Shown here: positions 34,590 through 44,810 of the stretch, one piece after another | Layout: every line of letters starts with the position of its first letter | Position numbering within the stretch: position 1 is the first letter of the stretch | DNA from: Chondrilla cf. caribensis | Lineage: Eukaryota; Porifera; Demospongiae; Chondrillida; Chondrillidae | Assembly (NCBI GenBank): GCA_964020155.1 | Contig: OZ026558.1 | Location: 325,001 to 389,000 of the forward strand | Length of the DNA stretch: 64,000 nt | Direction: 5' to 3' | Translations under genes and position numbers: made by a program | Notes under the pieces: model-generated | What the model was told of the DNA's origin: nothing | Databases searched by the model: none | The model's input: the letters and a program-made list of their open reading frames with translations, nothing else

Positions 34590-34886
34590 CAGTAGTGATG
34601 GTGTATGTACAGATAGTAGTGATATGTGTACAGATAGTAGTGATGTGTGTACTGCTAGTAGTGGTGTGTGTACAGTTAGTAATGGTGTGTGTACAGCTGG
34701 TAGTGGTGTGTGTACAGCTAGTAGTGATGTGTGTACAGCTAGTAGTGGTGTGTGTACAACTAGTAGTGGTGTGTGTACAGCTAGTAGTGATGTGTGTACA
34801 GCTAGTAGTGGTGTGTGTACAGCTAGTAGTGGTGTGTGTACAGCTAGTAGTGGTGTGTGTACAGCTAGTAGTGGTGTGTGTACAGC
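34590..34886 (+). repeat. 21-bp minisatellite array 4
   Basis: About 14 units; the first ones are diverged (ACAGATAG, ACTGCTAG, ACAGTTAG), the last ones uniform. Confidence 0.95.
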
Positions 34887-35153
34887 TACGGTATGTGTCA
34901 CAGAAAAGCTTGACATATCAGATTATACTATAATTGCTATGACATCTGGAGCACATGTGATGAGGTGACATTATGGCTATAACCAGACATATCATCCTGT
35001 TTCAAAGGTGATTGGTTTTGGTGTAGATGTGTAGTACATGTGTGCTAGAGATTAGTAAAGGTCTGAGGAATACAAAGTGTTTACACCATTGTCAATGGAA
35101 TGTCAGCTGAACTAAGGATAGATGGAGCACTAATGGAGGGGAAGTTAGTGTGA
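34887..35153 (+). repeat. Minisatellite spacer, copy A (left part)
   Basis: From ACGGTATGTGTCACAG to GGGGAAGTTAGTGTGA it is nearly identical to 37257-37523. It continues after the transposon at 35931. Spacer plus array thus form a tandem higher-order unit. Confidence 0.9.
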
Positions 35154-35925
35154 CCATAGATCCTACAACCCCTGGATTGGTAACTGACGGCCCACACACG
35201 TACGAGGCTTGTCTGGGTGTATAATTTTATTCATGAAGTGAATGCTTATGAATACAATTATATGGACTGCATGTTGTGCAAACCAGGGCTGGATATAGAA
35301 AGCTCAGACTGTAATTTCAGGAAGTGGAAGCCTGTATGTAGATAATGGCACAGCAGTACACAAAGGGAAACTTGCCGATTCGAATGATACCAAACACAAG
35401 ATATTTCGACAAACGAACAGATGTCAGGCAGGTACACAATGTACAACAGTATTTGGAACCATTTGGCTTTGTTGTAAACGTTAGAAGGGCTACAGGCATA
35501 AAAGTTGCACATTAGTACACGACACAAGGTATTCTCTTCCACATTTATTAGACTTTATGGCAATGCATTTAACCCTGACAGTGTAAAGTGGTACAAACCA
35601 AAGATTGTCGTCTTAATTCTTGGTTCTCCTTTAATAAAAATCTTTTGTACTGCCCTTTGACAAATATGTGGTCTGCACAACTGCTGAACATTTGTAGGTG
35701 ACGTATATAATCCATTTGATCATTTCTAAAATGTCTACATACTTTGTGAAAAATGATTAATGTGAACCGACTATCATTTTCCTGACCGATTTGTGCGAGA
35801 CGAACCTCGTAACGAGATATGTGGTGTCATCGATAATTATTACATAATATACGTATATCATATAAACAATAGTGCATTCATATGCAATACAAGAGTTTCC
35901 AATCCGGTGGCTGTAGGATCTATGG
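35154..35925. mobile_element. 772-bp DNA transposon with 27-bp TIRs and TGTGA duplication
   Basis: The left end reads CCATAGATCCTACAACC and the right end, read inward, CCATAGATCCTACAGCC; the terminal inverted repeats match at about 24 of 27 positions. TGTGA flanks both ends (35149-35153, 35926-35930; extendable to GTGTGA). The sister spacer at 37511-37530 reads GAAGTTAGTGTGACAAATTG without it, a perfect empty site. The interior has only a 94-codon minus-strand ORF (35258-35542) with no recognisable transposase motif, so the element is non-autonomous. A 5-bp (or 6-bp) duplication does not match the common hAT, Tc1/mariner or Harbinger patterns. Confidence 0.9.
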
Positions 35926-36024
35926 TGTGACAAATTGCCTGCAGCAAGAACAGATACACACATGCACACACATGTGCACGCACATATGCATATACACACA
36001 CAGACACAGACACACATACAAGGT

Positions 36025-37256
36025 GATGAGTGTACAGCTAGTAAGGGTGTATGTACAGCTAATAGAGGTGTATGTACAGCTAGTAGTGATGTGTGTACAG
36101 CTAGTAGTGGTGTGTGTACAGCTAGTAGTGGTGTGTGTACAGCTAGTAGTGGTGTATGTACAGCTAGTAGTGATGTGTGTACAGCTAGTAGTGATGTGTG
36201 TACAGCTAGTAGTGATGTGTGTACAGCTAGTAGTGGTGTATGTACAGCTAGTAGTGATGTGTGTACAGCTAGTAGTGATGTGTGTACAGCTAGTAGTGGT
36301 GTATGTACAGCTAATAGAGGTGTATGTACAGCTAGTAAGGGTGTATGTACAGCTAATAGAGGTGTATGTACAGCTAGTAGTGATGTGTGTACAGCTAGTA
36401 GTGGTGTGTGTACAGCTAGTAGTGATGTGTGTACAGCTAGTAGTGATGTGTGTACAGCTAGTAGTGATGTGTGTACAGCTAGTAGTGATGTGTGTACAGC
36501 TAGTAGTGATGTGTGTACAGCTAGTAGTGGTGTATGTACAGCTAGTAGTGATGTGTGTACAGCTAGTAGTGATGTGTGTACAGCTAGTAGTGGTGTATGT
36601 ACAGCTAGTAGTGATGTGTGTACAGCTAGTAGTGATGTGTGTACAGCTAGTAGTGGTGTGTGTACAGCTAGTAGTGGTGTGTGTACAGCTAGTAGTGGTG
36701 TGTGTACAGCTAGTAGTGGTGTGTGTACAGCTAGTAGTGGTGTGTGTACAGCTAGTAGTGGTGTGTGTACAGCTAGTAGTGATGTGTGTACAGCTAGTAG
36801 TGGTGTGTGTACAGCTAGTAGTGGTGTGTGTACAGCTAGTAGTGGTGTGTGTACAGCTAGTAGTGGTGTGTGTACAGCTAGTAGTGATGTGTGTACAGCT
36901 AGTAGTGGTGTGTGTACAGCTAGTAGTGGTGTGTGTACAGCTAGTAGTGATGTGTGTACAGCTAGTAGTGGTGTGTGTACAGCTAGTATTGGTGTGTGTA
37001 CAGCTAGTAGTGGTGTGTGTACAGCTAGTAGTAGTGTGTGTACAGCTAGTAGTGATGTGTGTACAGCTAGTAGTGGTATGTGTACAGCTAATAGTGATGT
37101 GTGTACAGCTAGTAGTGATGTGTGTACAGCTAGTAGTGATGTGTGTACAGCTAGTAGTGGTGTGTGTACAGCTAGTAGTGGTGTGTGTACAGCTAGTAGT
37201 GATGTGTGTACAGCTAGTAGTGGTGTGTGTACAGCTAGTAGTGGTGTGTGTACAGC
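36025..37256 (+). repeat. 21-bp minisatellite array 5 (largest)
   Basis: About 58 units. The G/A position alternates in blocks, including a recurring A-A-G triplet (63-bp higher order, about 36181-36640). Rare variants such as CTAATAGAGG and CTAGTAAGGG occur twice in the same order, which reveals internal block duplication. The apparent ORFs of 467-509 codons on both strands are consequences of the 21-bp period. Confidence 0.95.
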
Positions 37257-37618
37257 TACGGTATGTGTCACAGAAAAGCTTGACATATCAGATTATACTA
37301 TAATTGCTATGACATCTGGAGCACATGTGATGAGGTGACATTATGGCTATAACCAGATATATCATCCTGTTTCAAAGGTGATTGGTTTTGGTGTAGATGT
37401 GTAGTACATGTGTGCTAGAGATTAGTAAAGGTCTGAGGAATACAAAGTGTTTACACCATTGTCAATGGAATGTCAGCTGAACTAAGGATAGATGGAGCAC
37501 TAATGGAGGGGAAGTTAGTGTGACAAATTGCCTGCGGCAAGAACAGATGCACACTTGCACACATGTGCATACACATATGCATATACAAACGCAGACACAG
37601 ACACACATACAAAGTGAT
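37257..37618 (+). repeat. Minisatellite spacer, copy B (uninterrupted)
   Basis: Matches 34887-35153 joined to 35926-36024. Its tail (GACACAGACACACATACAA) leads straight into the next array, as in copy A. Confidence 0.9.
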
Positions 37619-37975
37619 GAGTGTACAGCTAGTAAGGGTGTGTGTACAGCTAGTAGTGATGTGTGTACAGCTAGTAGCGATGTGTGTACAGCTAGTAGTG
37701 GTGTGTGTACAGCTAGTAGTGGTGTGTGTACAGCTAGTAGTGGTATGTGTACAGCTAGTAGTGGTGTGTGTACAGCTAGTAGTGGTGTGTGTACAGCTAG
37801 TAGTGATGTGTGTACAGCTAGTAGTGATGTGTGTACAGCTAGTAGTGGTGTGTGTACAGCTAGTAGTGATGTGTGTACAGCTATTAGGGATGTGTGTACA
37901 GCTAGTAAGGGTGTGTGTACACCTGGTAGTAGTGTGTGTACAGCTAGTAGTGATGTGTGTACAGCTAATAGTAGG
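37619..37975 (+). repeat. 21-bp minisatellite array 6
   Basis: About 17 units opening with the same CTAGTAAGGG variant as array 5. Followed by AAGGTTGCTTTAAAGTAACC. Confidence 0.95.
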
Positions 37976-38087
37976 TAGGGTATTAAGGTTGCTTTAAAGT
38001 AACCAAGAATGTATTCAAAGTATTTGATATTTTTCTTGTTCTCCATATAGTGTTGCAGAGTGATTGAGTATATATTTGATATTCTGA

Positions 38088-38127
38088 CGTGTGTGTGCGT
38101 GCGTGCGTGCGTGCGCGCGTGTGTGTG
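38088..38127. repeat. GTGC/GT short tandem repeat
   Basis: GTGTGTGCGTGCGTGCGTG followed by CGCGCGTGTGTGTGG, a short alternating purine-pyrimidine tract. Confidence 0.8.
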
Positions 38128-38244
38128 GTCTAAATGCAAATATTATGGTTACTTGGTGTAGTGTACAACTAATAGATTGGTGAATTGAATATTGAACAGT
38201 ACTGTACTATTTTTAGACATTCTGACTGATGATGTAATGAAAGG

Positions 38245-38254
38245 CTATTTAAAG
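38245..38254 (+). promoter_or_regulatory. Possible TATA box of the crystallin-like gene
   Basis: CTATTTAAAG lies about 75 bp before the ATG at 38326. It is a plausible but imperfect TATA element. Confidence 0.4.
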
Positions 38255-38325
38255 AGGGCTCACTCCAAAGAAAGCCACTGCAACAAGACAAGACTTCAAG
38301 ACTTCTCTGAAAGCAAACGATCTCA

Positions 38326-38832
38326 ATGGCCTGTAACTCAACCTCAGATATCTATGACTTATCTATTACGTTCTATGACGAACAGGAAAGTGCACAACAT
38401 TCACGGAAGTTTAATACTAAAGTCAGCCATTTGGATAATACCAAGGTTCGCTATACAAAATGCAAAGTTTCAGGGCTAGCTGATAAAAAAACGTTGTGGA
38501 TTGTCTACGGTGAGGAAAGGTTTTACGGCCAATATAAAACTGTGTACCCGGAGAAAAATGGGATAATGATTTCTGTGGGTTTCCCCATCCAGTCAGCTCA
38601 GGCATTTAACTGTGCACAAGATTGCCTTGCGCTTTTCCCAAACAACAACTTCAAGGGAGGATTGACCGTAACTGATAGGGGATTAGATGTTGTGGAGAAA
38701 GTATACTCTGGAATTTCCTATGGTGGTACTTGGCACGTCAAGGATGAAACTGGAAACGGGGCGGGAACGTTCAGTGGAATTCAAGAGGTAACATATTTCA
38801 ATTCTGCCGGGATGTCAGTGGAAAAACTGTAG
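38326..38832 (+). CDS. Small intronless protein, possible beta/gamma-crystallin fold
   Basis: A clean frame of 168 residues between two repeat regions, with ATG in TCTCAATGG context and a TATA-like box upstream. The middle (LFPNNNFKGGLTVTDRG) and the end (GISYGGTWHVKDETG, then FSGIQEVTYF) recall the aromatic-glycine Greek-key motifs of beta/gamma-crystallins, where a strand with Y/F-x-x-x-x-F/Y-x-G is followed by a serine-rich turn. The fit is loose and no canonical calcium-binding N/D-N/D-X-X-S/T-S pair is obvious. No signal peptide, membrane helix or coiled coil is visible. A similar small beta-rich lectin-like or secreted protein is an alternative. Clean frame and composition argue that it is a real gene. 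Confidence 0.6.
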   Translation: MACNSTSDIYDLSITFYDEQESAQHSRKFNTKVSHLDNTKVRYTKCKVSGLADKKTLWIVYGEERFYGQYKTVYPEKNGIMISVGFPIQSAQAFNCAQDCLALFPNNNFKGGLTVTDRGLDVVEKVYSGISYGGTWHVKDETGNGAGTFSGIQEVTYFNSAGMSVEKL

Positions 38833-39247
38833 TGCCAACTGGGAAACCGAACAGCAGCTGAACATTTCTTCATTTAGGCCTTATAGTGTAGGACTCTCAT
38901 AGGAAAGGTAACAAGTAGTTTCATAGCAATTGTATACTGTAGAGTGCATAGATAGAACTGATTTGAAATCATGTATTCATCAGCTGCTCAATGTTGATAA
39001 TAATGCTTAAATTAATCAATGAATAATTAAACACACATTAGTATACTGAGGTCTATATGCGTATATAATATATGCACACACCATGCATGGGGACATGCAC
39101 ATCATAATATACGAATCATGCACTAAGTAATTGTAATTTATTATTGTAATTTGTAATTGCTCGAAGTGCATATACAGTTGTAATGGTAATTGATTCCGTG
39201 AAGCAATATTATCATAATAATATTGGACCAGGTGCAATTCTGCTAAT
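38833..39247. other. No gene recognised
   Basis: The 3' flank of the crystallin-like gene, AT-rich, with several ATTAATAAT-type words but no certain poly-A signal assignment. Confidence 0.45.
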
Positions 39248-39490
39248 AGTAGTGTGTGTACAGCTAGTAGTGGTACACGCACCACTAGTACTGTTAGCTT
39301 TACACACATCACTACTAGCTGTACACACATCACTACTAGCTGTACACACATCACTACTAGCTGTACACACACCACTACTAGCTGTACACACATCACTACT
39401 AGCTGTACACACATCACTACTAGCTGTACACACATCACTACCAGCTGTACACACATCACTACCAGCTGTACACACATCACTACTAGCTAG
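39248..39490 (-). repeat. 21-bp minisatellite array 7 (inverted)
   Basis: About 11 units in minus orientation, preceded by one or two diverged plus-orientation units (GTACAGCTAGTAGTGG at 39257). The array thus contains an orientation switch. Confidence 0.85.
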
Positions 39491-39534
39491 CTGTATATAT
39501 GATGTGTGTAGGTTGAGCTATTATATTCCTGAGC

Positions 39535-40330
39535 TGAATGGACTACTAAAAGTATCATTATAACAGCATAAACACTTTAAACTAACGTAACTGGGATAAT
39601 AAGTGTGTTTATGTAAACACTGGTGGCGGGGAAATGGCGGGTGTTGACGTAAGATATTATAGAATCTTTGAGACCACGCGGGAGGAAGACGATAACTGAT
39701 GCTAACCTTGTTGTAGTCTGTTCTGTTTCCTATGATTGTGCTTGGACCGTTGCGTTAACGTTTGTATTGAAACGTGATTGTATGTACAAAGAGACACTAT
39801 GCCAGTTGATGTCCAGGTATGACAAGCTTTAATTATATACCACAGATACAATGATTATACTCTCTATTACCAGTATTGGGTATCAATAAAGCCTTCGGTT
39901 GGTCAATATTAGGTGATACAAGTTTATTCGGAACACCAGATTTTTAACTACCTTGATGTATAGCACTTGATTTTAATTTGTGTCACCAATGCAATATCTC
40001 CAGGTGTGCGGGGATTGACCAAGGGTAGACACTTAACCAAAACTTATCACTGTTTGAAGGCGCCCATCCCACATTGCCCTAGTGTCCCCAATCACCCCGT
40101 GTTACCCCATCACACTGCTAGTTTCAGTTGGACTGGTATAGTTTGCTTGATTATTTTACGCATAGACTTGGTGTCAGTTGTAGGATCACAATCAATCCAT
40201 ATGTCCATATGCATACATAACATTCTGTATGACATGTGTGTAGGTGCAGGTACACTATTGACAGGCTCTAGCTTGCTCTCATTGCATGTGCATGATATAT
40301 CCATTGCTACAATAGTTCTGTACTGACCAC
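39535..40330 (+). repeat. Repeat-family 5' module and body, partial
   Basis: It contains GGGGAAATGGCGGGTGTTGACG at about 39630, CGGTTGGTCAATATTAGG, GGCGCCCATCCCACATTGCCC and TAGTTTCAGTTGGACTGG in the same order as 16980-17490. It ends at the upstream flank of the VPS16-like exon. Confidence 0.65.
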
Positions 40331-40352
40331 ACCTCCTGCCCCTCCCCTCCAG

Positions 40353-40453
40353 TAACCCAAAGAAGGCAATAGATTTTGCCTTTCAAGCTATAGACAGTAA
40401 TGGTCTGATCAGAATAATGGACAGACATCCCGATGATATGGAGTTGAAGAGGA
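40353..40453 (+). pseudogene. VPS16-like last-exon fragment
   Basis: An intact acceptor (CCTCCAG) leads into TAACCCAAAGAAGGCAATAG and on to ATGGAGTTGAAGAGG, where the sequence departs. The final about 15 codons are missing. Confidence 0.75.
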
Positions 40454-40516
40454 GAAACTGTAATGTGTAGTTTTAGGGGATACTGATACTAATAATGATA
40501 TTCAAATTCATTCAAA

Positions 40517-40551
40517 GACGTTCTTCTTGGACAAGCAAGCATCAACAAATG
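40517..40551 (-). pseudogene. VPS16-like penultimate exon, 5' end only, inverted
   Basis: On the minus strand the CTTCAATTGCAG acceptor is followed by CCATTTGTTGATGCTTGC and CAAGAAGAACGTC, then unrelated sequence. Confidence 0.65.
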
Positions 40552-40739
40552 GCTGCAATTGAAGAAGAAAGAGGATCACAATCAATCTATATGTCCATAC
40601 ATACATAACATACTGTATGACATGTGTGTAGGTGTAGGTACACTATTGACAGACTCTAGCTTGCTCTCATAGCAATACTCCCACTCATCACAGCAAACTA
40701 AAAGCTAATTTTCACCCTACTTTTCATCCTATGCTACAC

Positions 40740-40960
40740 ACAAGATCATGTTGACAATGTGTACAATATAGTGTGTGTATACTGAGTGTATACCTGGAGT
40801 GAGTGGATGGATTGTCCGATTAGGACAAATACTGCTGTGAGCACTAACACACACAGTACACCATTGTATACTGGGAAAGATGTCCCATTGTGTTGACATG
40901 TCACACATGCACTCGTCCAAGCACCCACCCAACACACACACACACACACACACACACGAA
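40740..40960 (+). repeat. Decayed thrombospondin-like block and CA tract
   Basis: CAAGATCATGTTGACAATGTG, GGAGTGAGTGGATGG and GTACACCATTGTATACTGGG parallel 33475-33620. Frame and cysteines are lost. About 14 CA units at 40930-40958. Confidence 0.5.
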
Positions 40961-41560
40961 GTTGAGCAAGGTTTTTGCATGGAAGCCCACAAATTCACTA
41001 TTATAATCCAATGTCAAAACATTTTGTGCAAAATAAATATTACTGCATGGCATTTTTAGAATATTCATAGACCTATATGACCTATATACACATATTATGT
41101 ATGTCCTGATAGTATACATATAGCTAGGATAAGATATCATGGATGAGGTGCAGGCTATCATTTGTATACATCCAATAATGAAAGTCTGCAGCTGGTGCTT
41201 TCACTCGAACCCTGCACATTTAAATTTATTTAACAATAATAATAGATATCATATTGCATGATACATACCCTATTATCGTTAGTACCATGTCCGAACATGC
41301 TGTAGGTTGCAGTTTCACTGAACAGCACAGCAACGTATTATTTTAGCATTGCAACAACATACCAGGATTGATACAAAATACATATGAATAAATAAATATA
41401 TGTCTCAATTATTTGATGTTTCCACTGCTTTAAAGGGTATCAAGAGAATTGAGGAGTTAGTCCTAACTACATATGTATGTACAAATTATATCTTTAAACT
41501 GTATGTATCTTCAAACTTGAAGATTTCAAGGCAGAATTATACCAGTGATAGTTAGACTGG
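40961..41560. other. No gene recognised
   Basis: AT-rich sequence without supported exons or repeats. Confidence 0.45.
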
Positions 41561-41589
41561 TGTGTATACATGTACTTAACATATGTACA

Positions 41590-43495
41590 TATTAATATTT
41601 GTTGATACAATACATCCGTTTCCTGGGTGTGAGGACTCCTCTTGTCATTGTTGATATGCCTAGCAACATGTACACCAATATCACCCAAATCAACTTCTTC
41701 AAAGTACTTCACTTTGACCTTTGAGAGGTCGGATCCCAATTTCATGGTCAAAGCACCTTTCTGATCAAAAGTGAATTCCAGAACATGGAATACAATGAAG
41801 GTAGGACCAGATCTTGTCACATCTACCGAGGGAATAACCACAACATTGAACAGGAATTTAAGAAATTGTTTGTATGTGTCTTGACCAATACATGCACTTT
41901 GTGAATAGCCTTCAACAGAGGTTCTAACCTACAATGTGCACACATCATGCCTGAGCACTTGTACATCCACACCTGATTTAGATGAGACATCTCCTTGGAC
42001 GTTTGGTTCTTGTTTTCCATCTGTAGGTTGCGATTGCTTTGACTGTGACTTTGGAGTGGAATTAGGACCCATATACACGTTTGAACTCCTTTTGAAATGT
42101 CATAATGACATACTATGAGCACCACATTGGCCTTCTTGTCCTAATGTCTATGCAACATGATGCACTTTAATAATAATGATGTAATGTAATGATACAGTAT
42201 ACCTTGAGGGCACAAACTTTAGTGGGTGTAAATTTTAGCAATTTGTACTTGTCTTTTGGTGCCAATGGTATCATTTTTAGCGATTTCAGAAGTACCTTGG
42301 TAATGTATTACATCTGAAGTTTTAGCATTAACTATACAATGATATTACCCACAAATATAGTAAAAAGGGGTCAGCAGGAGAACACTTTGAACAAGTAAAT
42401 CGAGTTAAAAACTCATGGAGCTGCTGACCCTCACACTTGAATTACTTGGGCGTCTCTTCTGGGTTAAGAACCTTCACTGAAGACATAACACTCGCCGAAG
42501 TCATTGTGCACGAATTCCAGCCCAATTTCTAATTCTTGGCATTTCAAGATCAGCCATCTTTTGCGACAGTCACTTAAATTAGCAGGTAGGGTACGGCATT
42601 AGTATTTGGCCAGCATGAGAATTGTTTGGGGCTCGTGCAGGTGCAATGTTCAACGGATTCAAAGGTACTTGCTAAAATCGCTAAAGTTAGTACCCACTAA
42701 AATTAGTAGCCTTAAGGTATGTATGTACATGCACATGAGAAGAAATGTGAGCCAAGGTGATATTTAGTGAGTGTATACACATGGGTAACATTGATAAGGG
42801 TTTCTCTGCACACCGATATGTAACATTGTAACCCTACCACTGGTATCACATTTAGGATCTCCAGCTGTCACCTTCTCGTCAACTTCCATCCATGCACCAA
42901 TGAGCCCGAGTTTGTCCAAGGGCACGCCCACATTCATCCCTCCACCAATGGTCACAGTGCTTTTCAAACTCAGCTTCACCATATCAGCTTAGTACAGGTC
43001 AGTCACGACAAAAATGGTCCCTCCATGTCTAGCAGCGCCTTTTGTGATCCCATGGTCTGTATTCATGGTAGCTTTGAAGGTCCCGCGGATGACCTCATTT
43101 CTCAGTTTCCAGCGCATTCTGGTGACTTTACCGAAATCTCCTGACAATATTTTCTCCTCTTGGAATGTTAAAATTCATTCCAAAATCGACCAGGGAGGAT
43201 TTGACATCCGCATCCAAATCAGCCTTGTCATTGATGGTTCTGGAGTAGTTAGCACAATAGTACATAACGACTTTGTTCGGAGGGGGAATGGAAACGGCTG
43301 TATCGAGCAGGTCGTTGATCGAAAAGCCGGTAAAGACGAGGTTGTTTTTCCTCCACGGTGTAAACCTGGTTGGGGTTTTCTCGTAAACGAGTACCGATCC
43401 GATCTCCAGATCCAATTAGCTCCCTTCCAGCGAGTCGGAATCGCCGAGTGAAGAACACCCCCCACGCAGTGTTCCAACAGAGCTTTGTCAACCAT
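41590..43495 (-). pseudogene. Gasdermin-like relic, frame-broken and interrupted by a transposon
   Basis: Read on the minus strand from an ATG at 43495, successive frames give a short N-terminal helix-like stretch, SLGDSDSLE, TRFTPWRKN, FTGFSINDLL, ADLDADVKSSLVDFG, then GGTIFVVTDLY and STVTIGGGMNVGVPL. The order (SLxDSD, an aromatic patch, F-x-LNDLL, alternating beta strands, an FVVTE-like strand) matches the pore-forming N-terminal domain of gasdermins, membrane-pore executioners of lytic cell death. Breaks: a frameshift at about 43445, a stop at 43416-43418, a frameshift at about 43145-43163 and a stop at 42989-42991. A low-complexity S/P/Q linker-like stretch and a further open piece (SGPTFIVFHVLEF, 41590-41841) lie beyond the transposon at 42202-42717. 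Assignment is by motif order only; the downstream piece may be a separate gene. No functional product is expected. Confidence 0.5.
42202..42717. mobile_element. 516-bp DNA element with CCTTRAGG inverted termini
   Basis: The left end starts CCTTGAGGGCACAAACTTTA. The right end, read inward, starts CCTTAAGGCTACTAATTTTA. The similarity extends about 45 bp and TA flanks both sides. It has no coding capacity. Fragments of the same terminus occur at about 44920-44955 (AGTGCCCACTAATATTTGTA). The element sits inside the gasdermin-like relic. Confidence 0.75.
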
Positions 43496-43544
43496 CTTCC
43501 AATCTACCGAGGGTGTACTGTACTCGTTGTGATTTTACAGTATT

Positions 43545-43611
43545 ATGTCTGGCCTAGCCGACCCTTGCCCCGCCTTCTGGAGGAATGGGGCTAGCCGGCT
43601 ATGTCAGACCA
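43545..43611. mobile_element. Foldback MITE, copy 2
   Basis: It begins ATGTCTGGCCTAGCCG and ends CGGCTATGTCAGACCAT, an imperfect palindrome related to 27180-27252, located just upstream of the gasdermin-like relic. Confidence 0.65.
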
Positions 43612-43629
43612 TGGTCACACTGATATGAT

Positions 43630-44810
43630 GATGCCAGTAGCAGTCTTGGAAGCCATTTTTTGCAGTGCGACTGGCGGGTAAATGGCGGATAGTAACGTCT
43701 GCTCACGGGTCTAGATCTTTCGAGAACTTGAGGGAGGAAGACGACTGGTAGGGTTTGCTTGATCACTTCACCCATAGTCAGTTGTAGATCAGGCACTTCT
43801 GTGTGTTGTCCGTTCTTTAGCTACTTTAAAAGCAGTGTACCCTTACTATAGTTAGCTAGTCAGGAATAAGTTTGAATTGTCCCCTGTCTATAAATACTGG
43901 TGATAGGATGGTAATAATGTATAACTTTGAAGGCTATTATAATTCCACTCAAATGCTGAATGTGTGGCTAATGATGTAGTCTGCTCCTATTTGTTAAGGA
44001 TTGCAGTAGCTATAGTATAATATTTTGTCACCCTTGTGTGTCAATATGTAATTTTATTGTACATTAATTGCCCTTTCGTTTTGTCACCACTATACATAAC
44101 ATCATACTGTACTACAGTATTATAATGTTATAATATTAGAAAGGCTACACAGGGAATGGATCTTTTGTATGGGAAACAAGGGCCATTGATACTCACTGCA
44201 AATGACTGTGTGTTTCTTTCCTGATGTGATATCAAACAACATGTATTCAGTTCAGCCACTTTATGACCTTTCACATGCTAGCCGATTTATATAATTGGGT
44301 AACTAATATAATGTGTACCTCTGGGCTCTTAGGGGCACATAGGATGTATATGGCTGTTGGTATAATGTCATTTGCTGTCACAATAGATGAGGATGCATGT
44401 TGTATTGGCATGTTCACTCTCATTGTAGTCTACCCATCAGAGCTACTGTTACAATAGTGTGTCCATGTCATTCAACAATCTTGGAAGCCATTTTCTACAG
44501 TGTGATAACTATGTGACATCCTCCCTGGTAAACATTGGCGGGTAAATGGCGGGTGTTGACGTCTGCTCAGATCTAGATCTTTCGAGAACTTGAGGGAGGA
44601 AGACGGTAAGTGAACGATGTTGTAACCTGTTTTCTATGATTGTACCATGACCGCTGTGTTGCTGTTTTTCTTGAAACGTAATCGTATATACAAAGAGACC
44701 AGCTAATGGTACGTAGACACTTAACCATAACTTAACACTATCATTTTTTGAAGGCGCCCATCCCATGCACATTGTAATGTATCTCCTCTTTGTTGTTGGG
44801 AATGTGTTCA
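43630..44810 (+). repeat. Mosaic repeat units with two 5' modules
   Basis: 5' modules at about 43640-43745 and 44474-44660 (GTAAATGGCGGGTGTTGACG; the second has the best donor, GACG-gtaagtg). They flank a body fragment (43840-44470) that ends abruptly at GTGTGTCCATGTCATT, exactly where the exon-like block should begin. Confidence 0.7.

Noticed and set aside
35757..37286. ORFs of about 470-510 codons on both strands
   Set aside because: They are made of the 21-bp minisatellite, whose period is divisible by three; no non-repeat domain and no promoter or splice support.
41823..42125. 100-codon minus-strand ORF overlapping the gasdermin-like locus
   Set aside because: It is in a different frame from the Ser/Pro/Gln linker-like reading and shows no domain; treated as a shadow.
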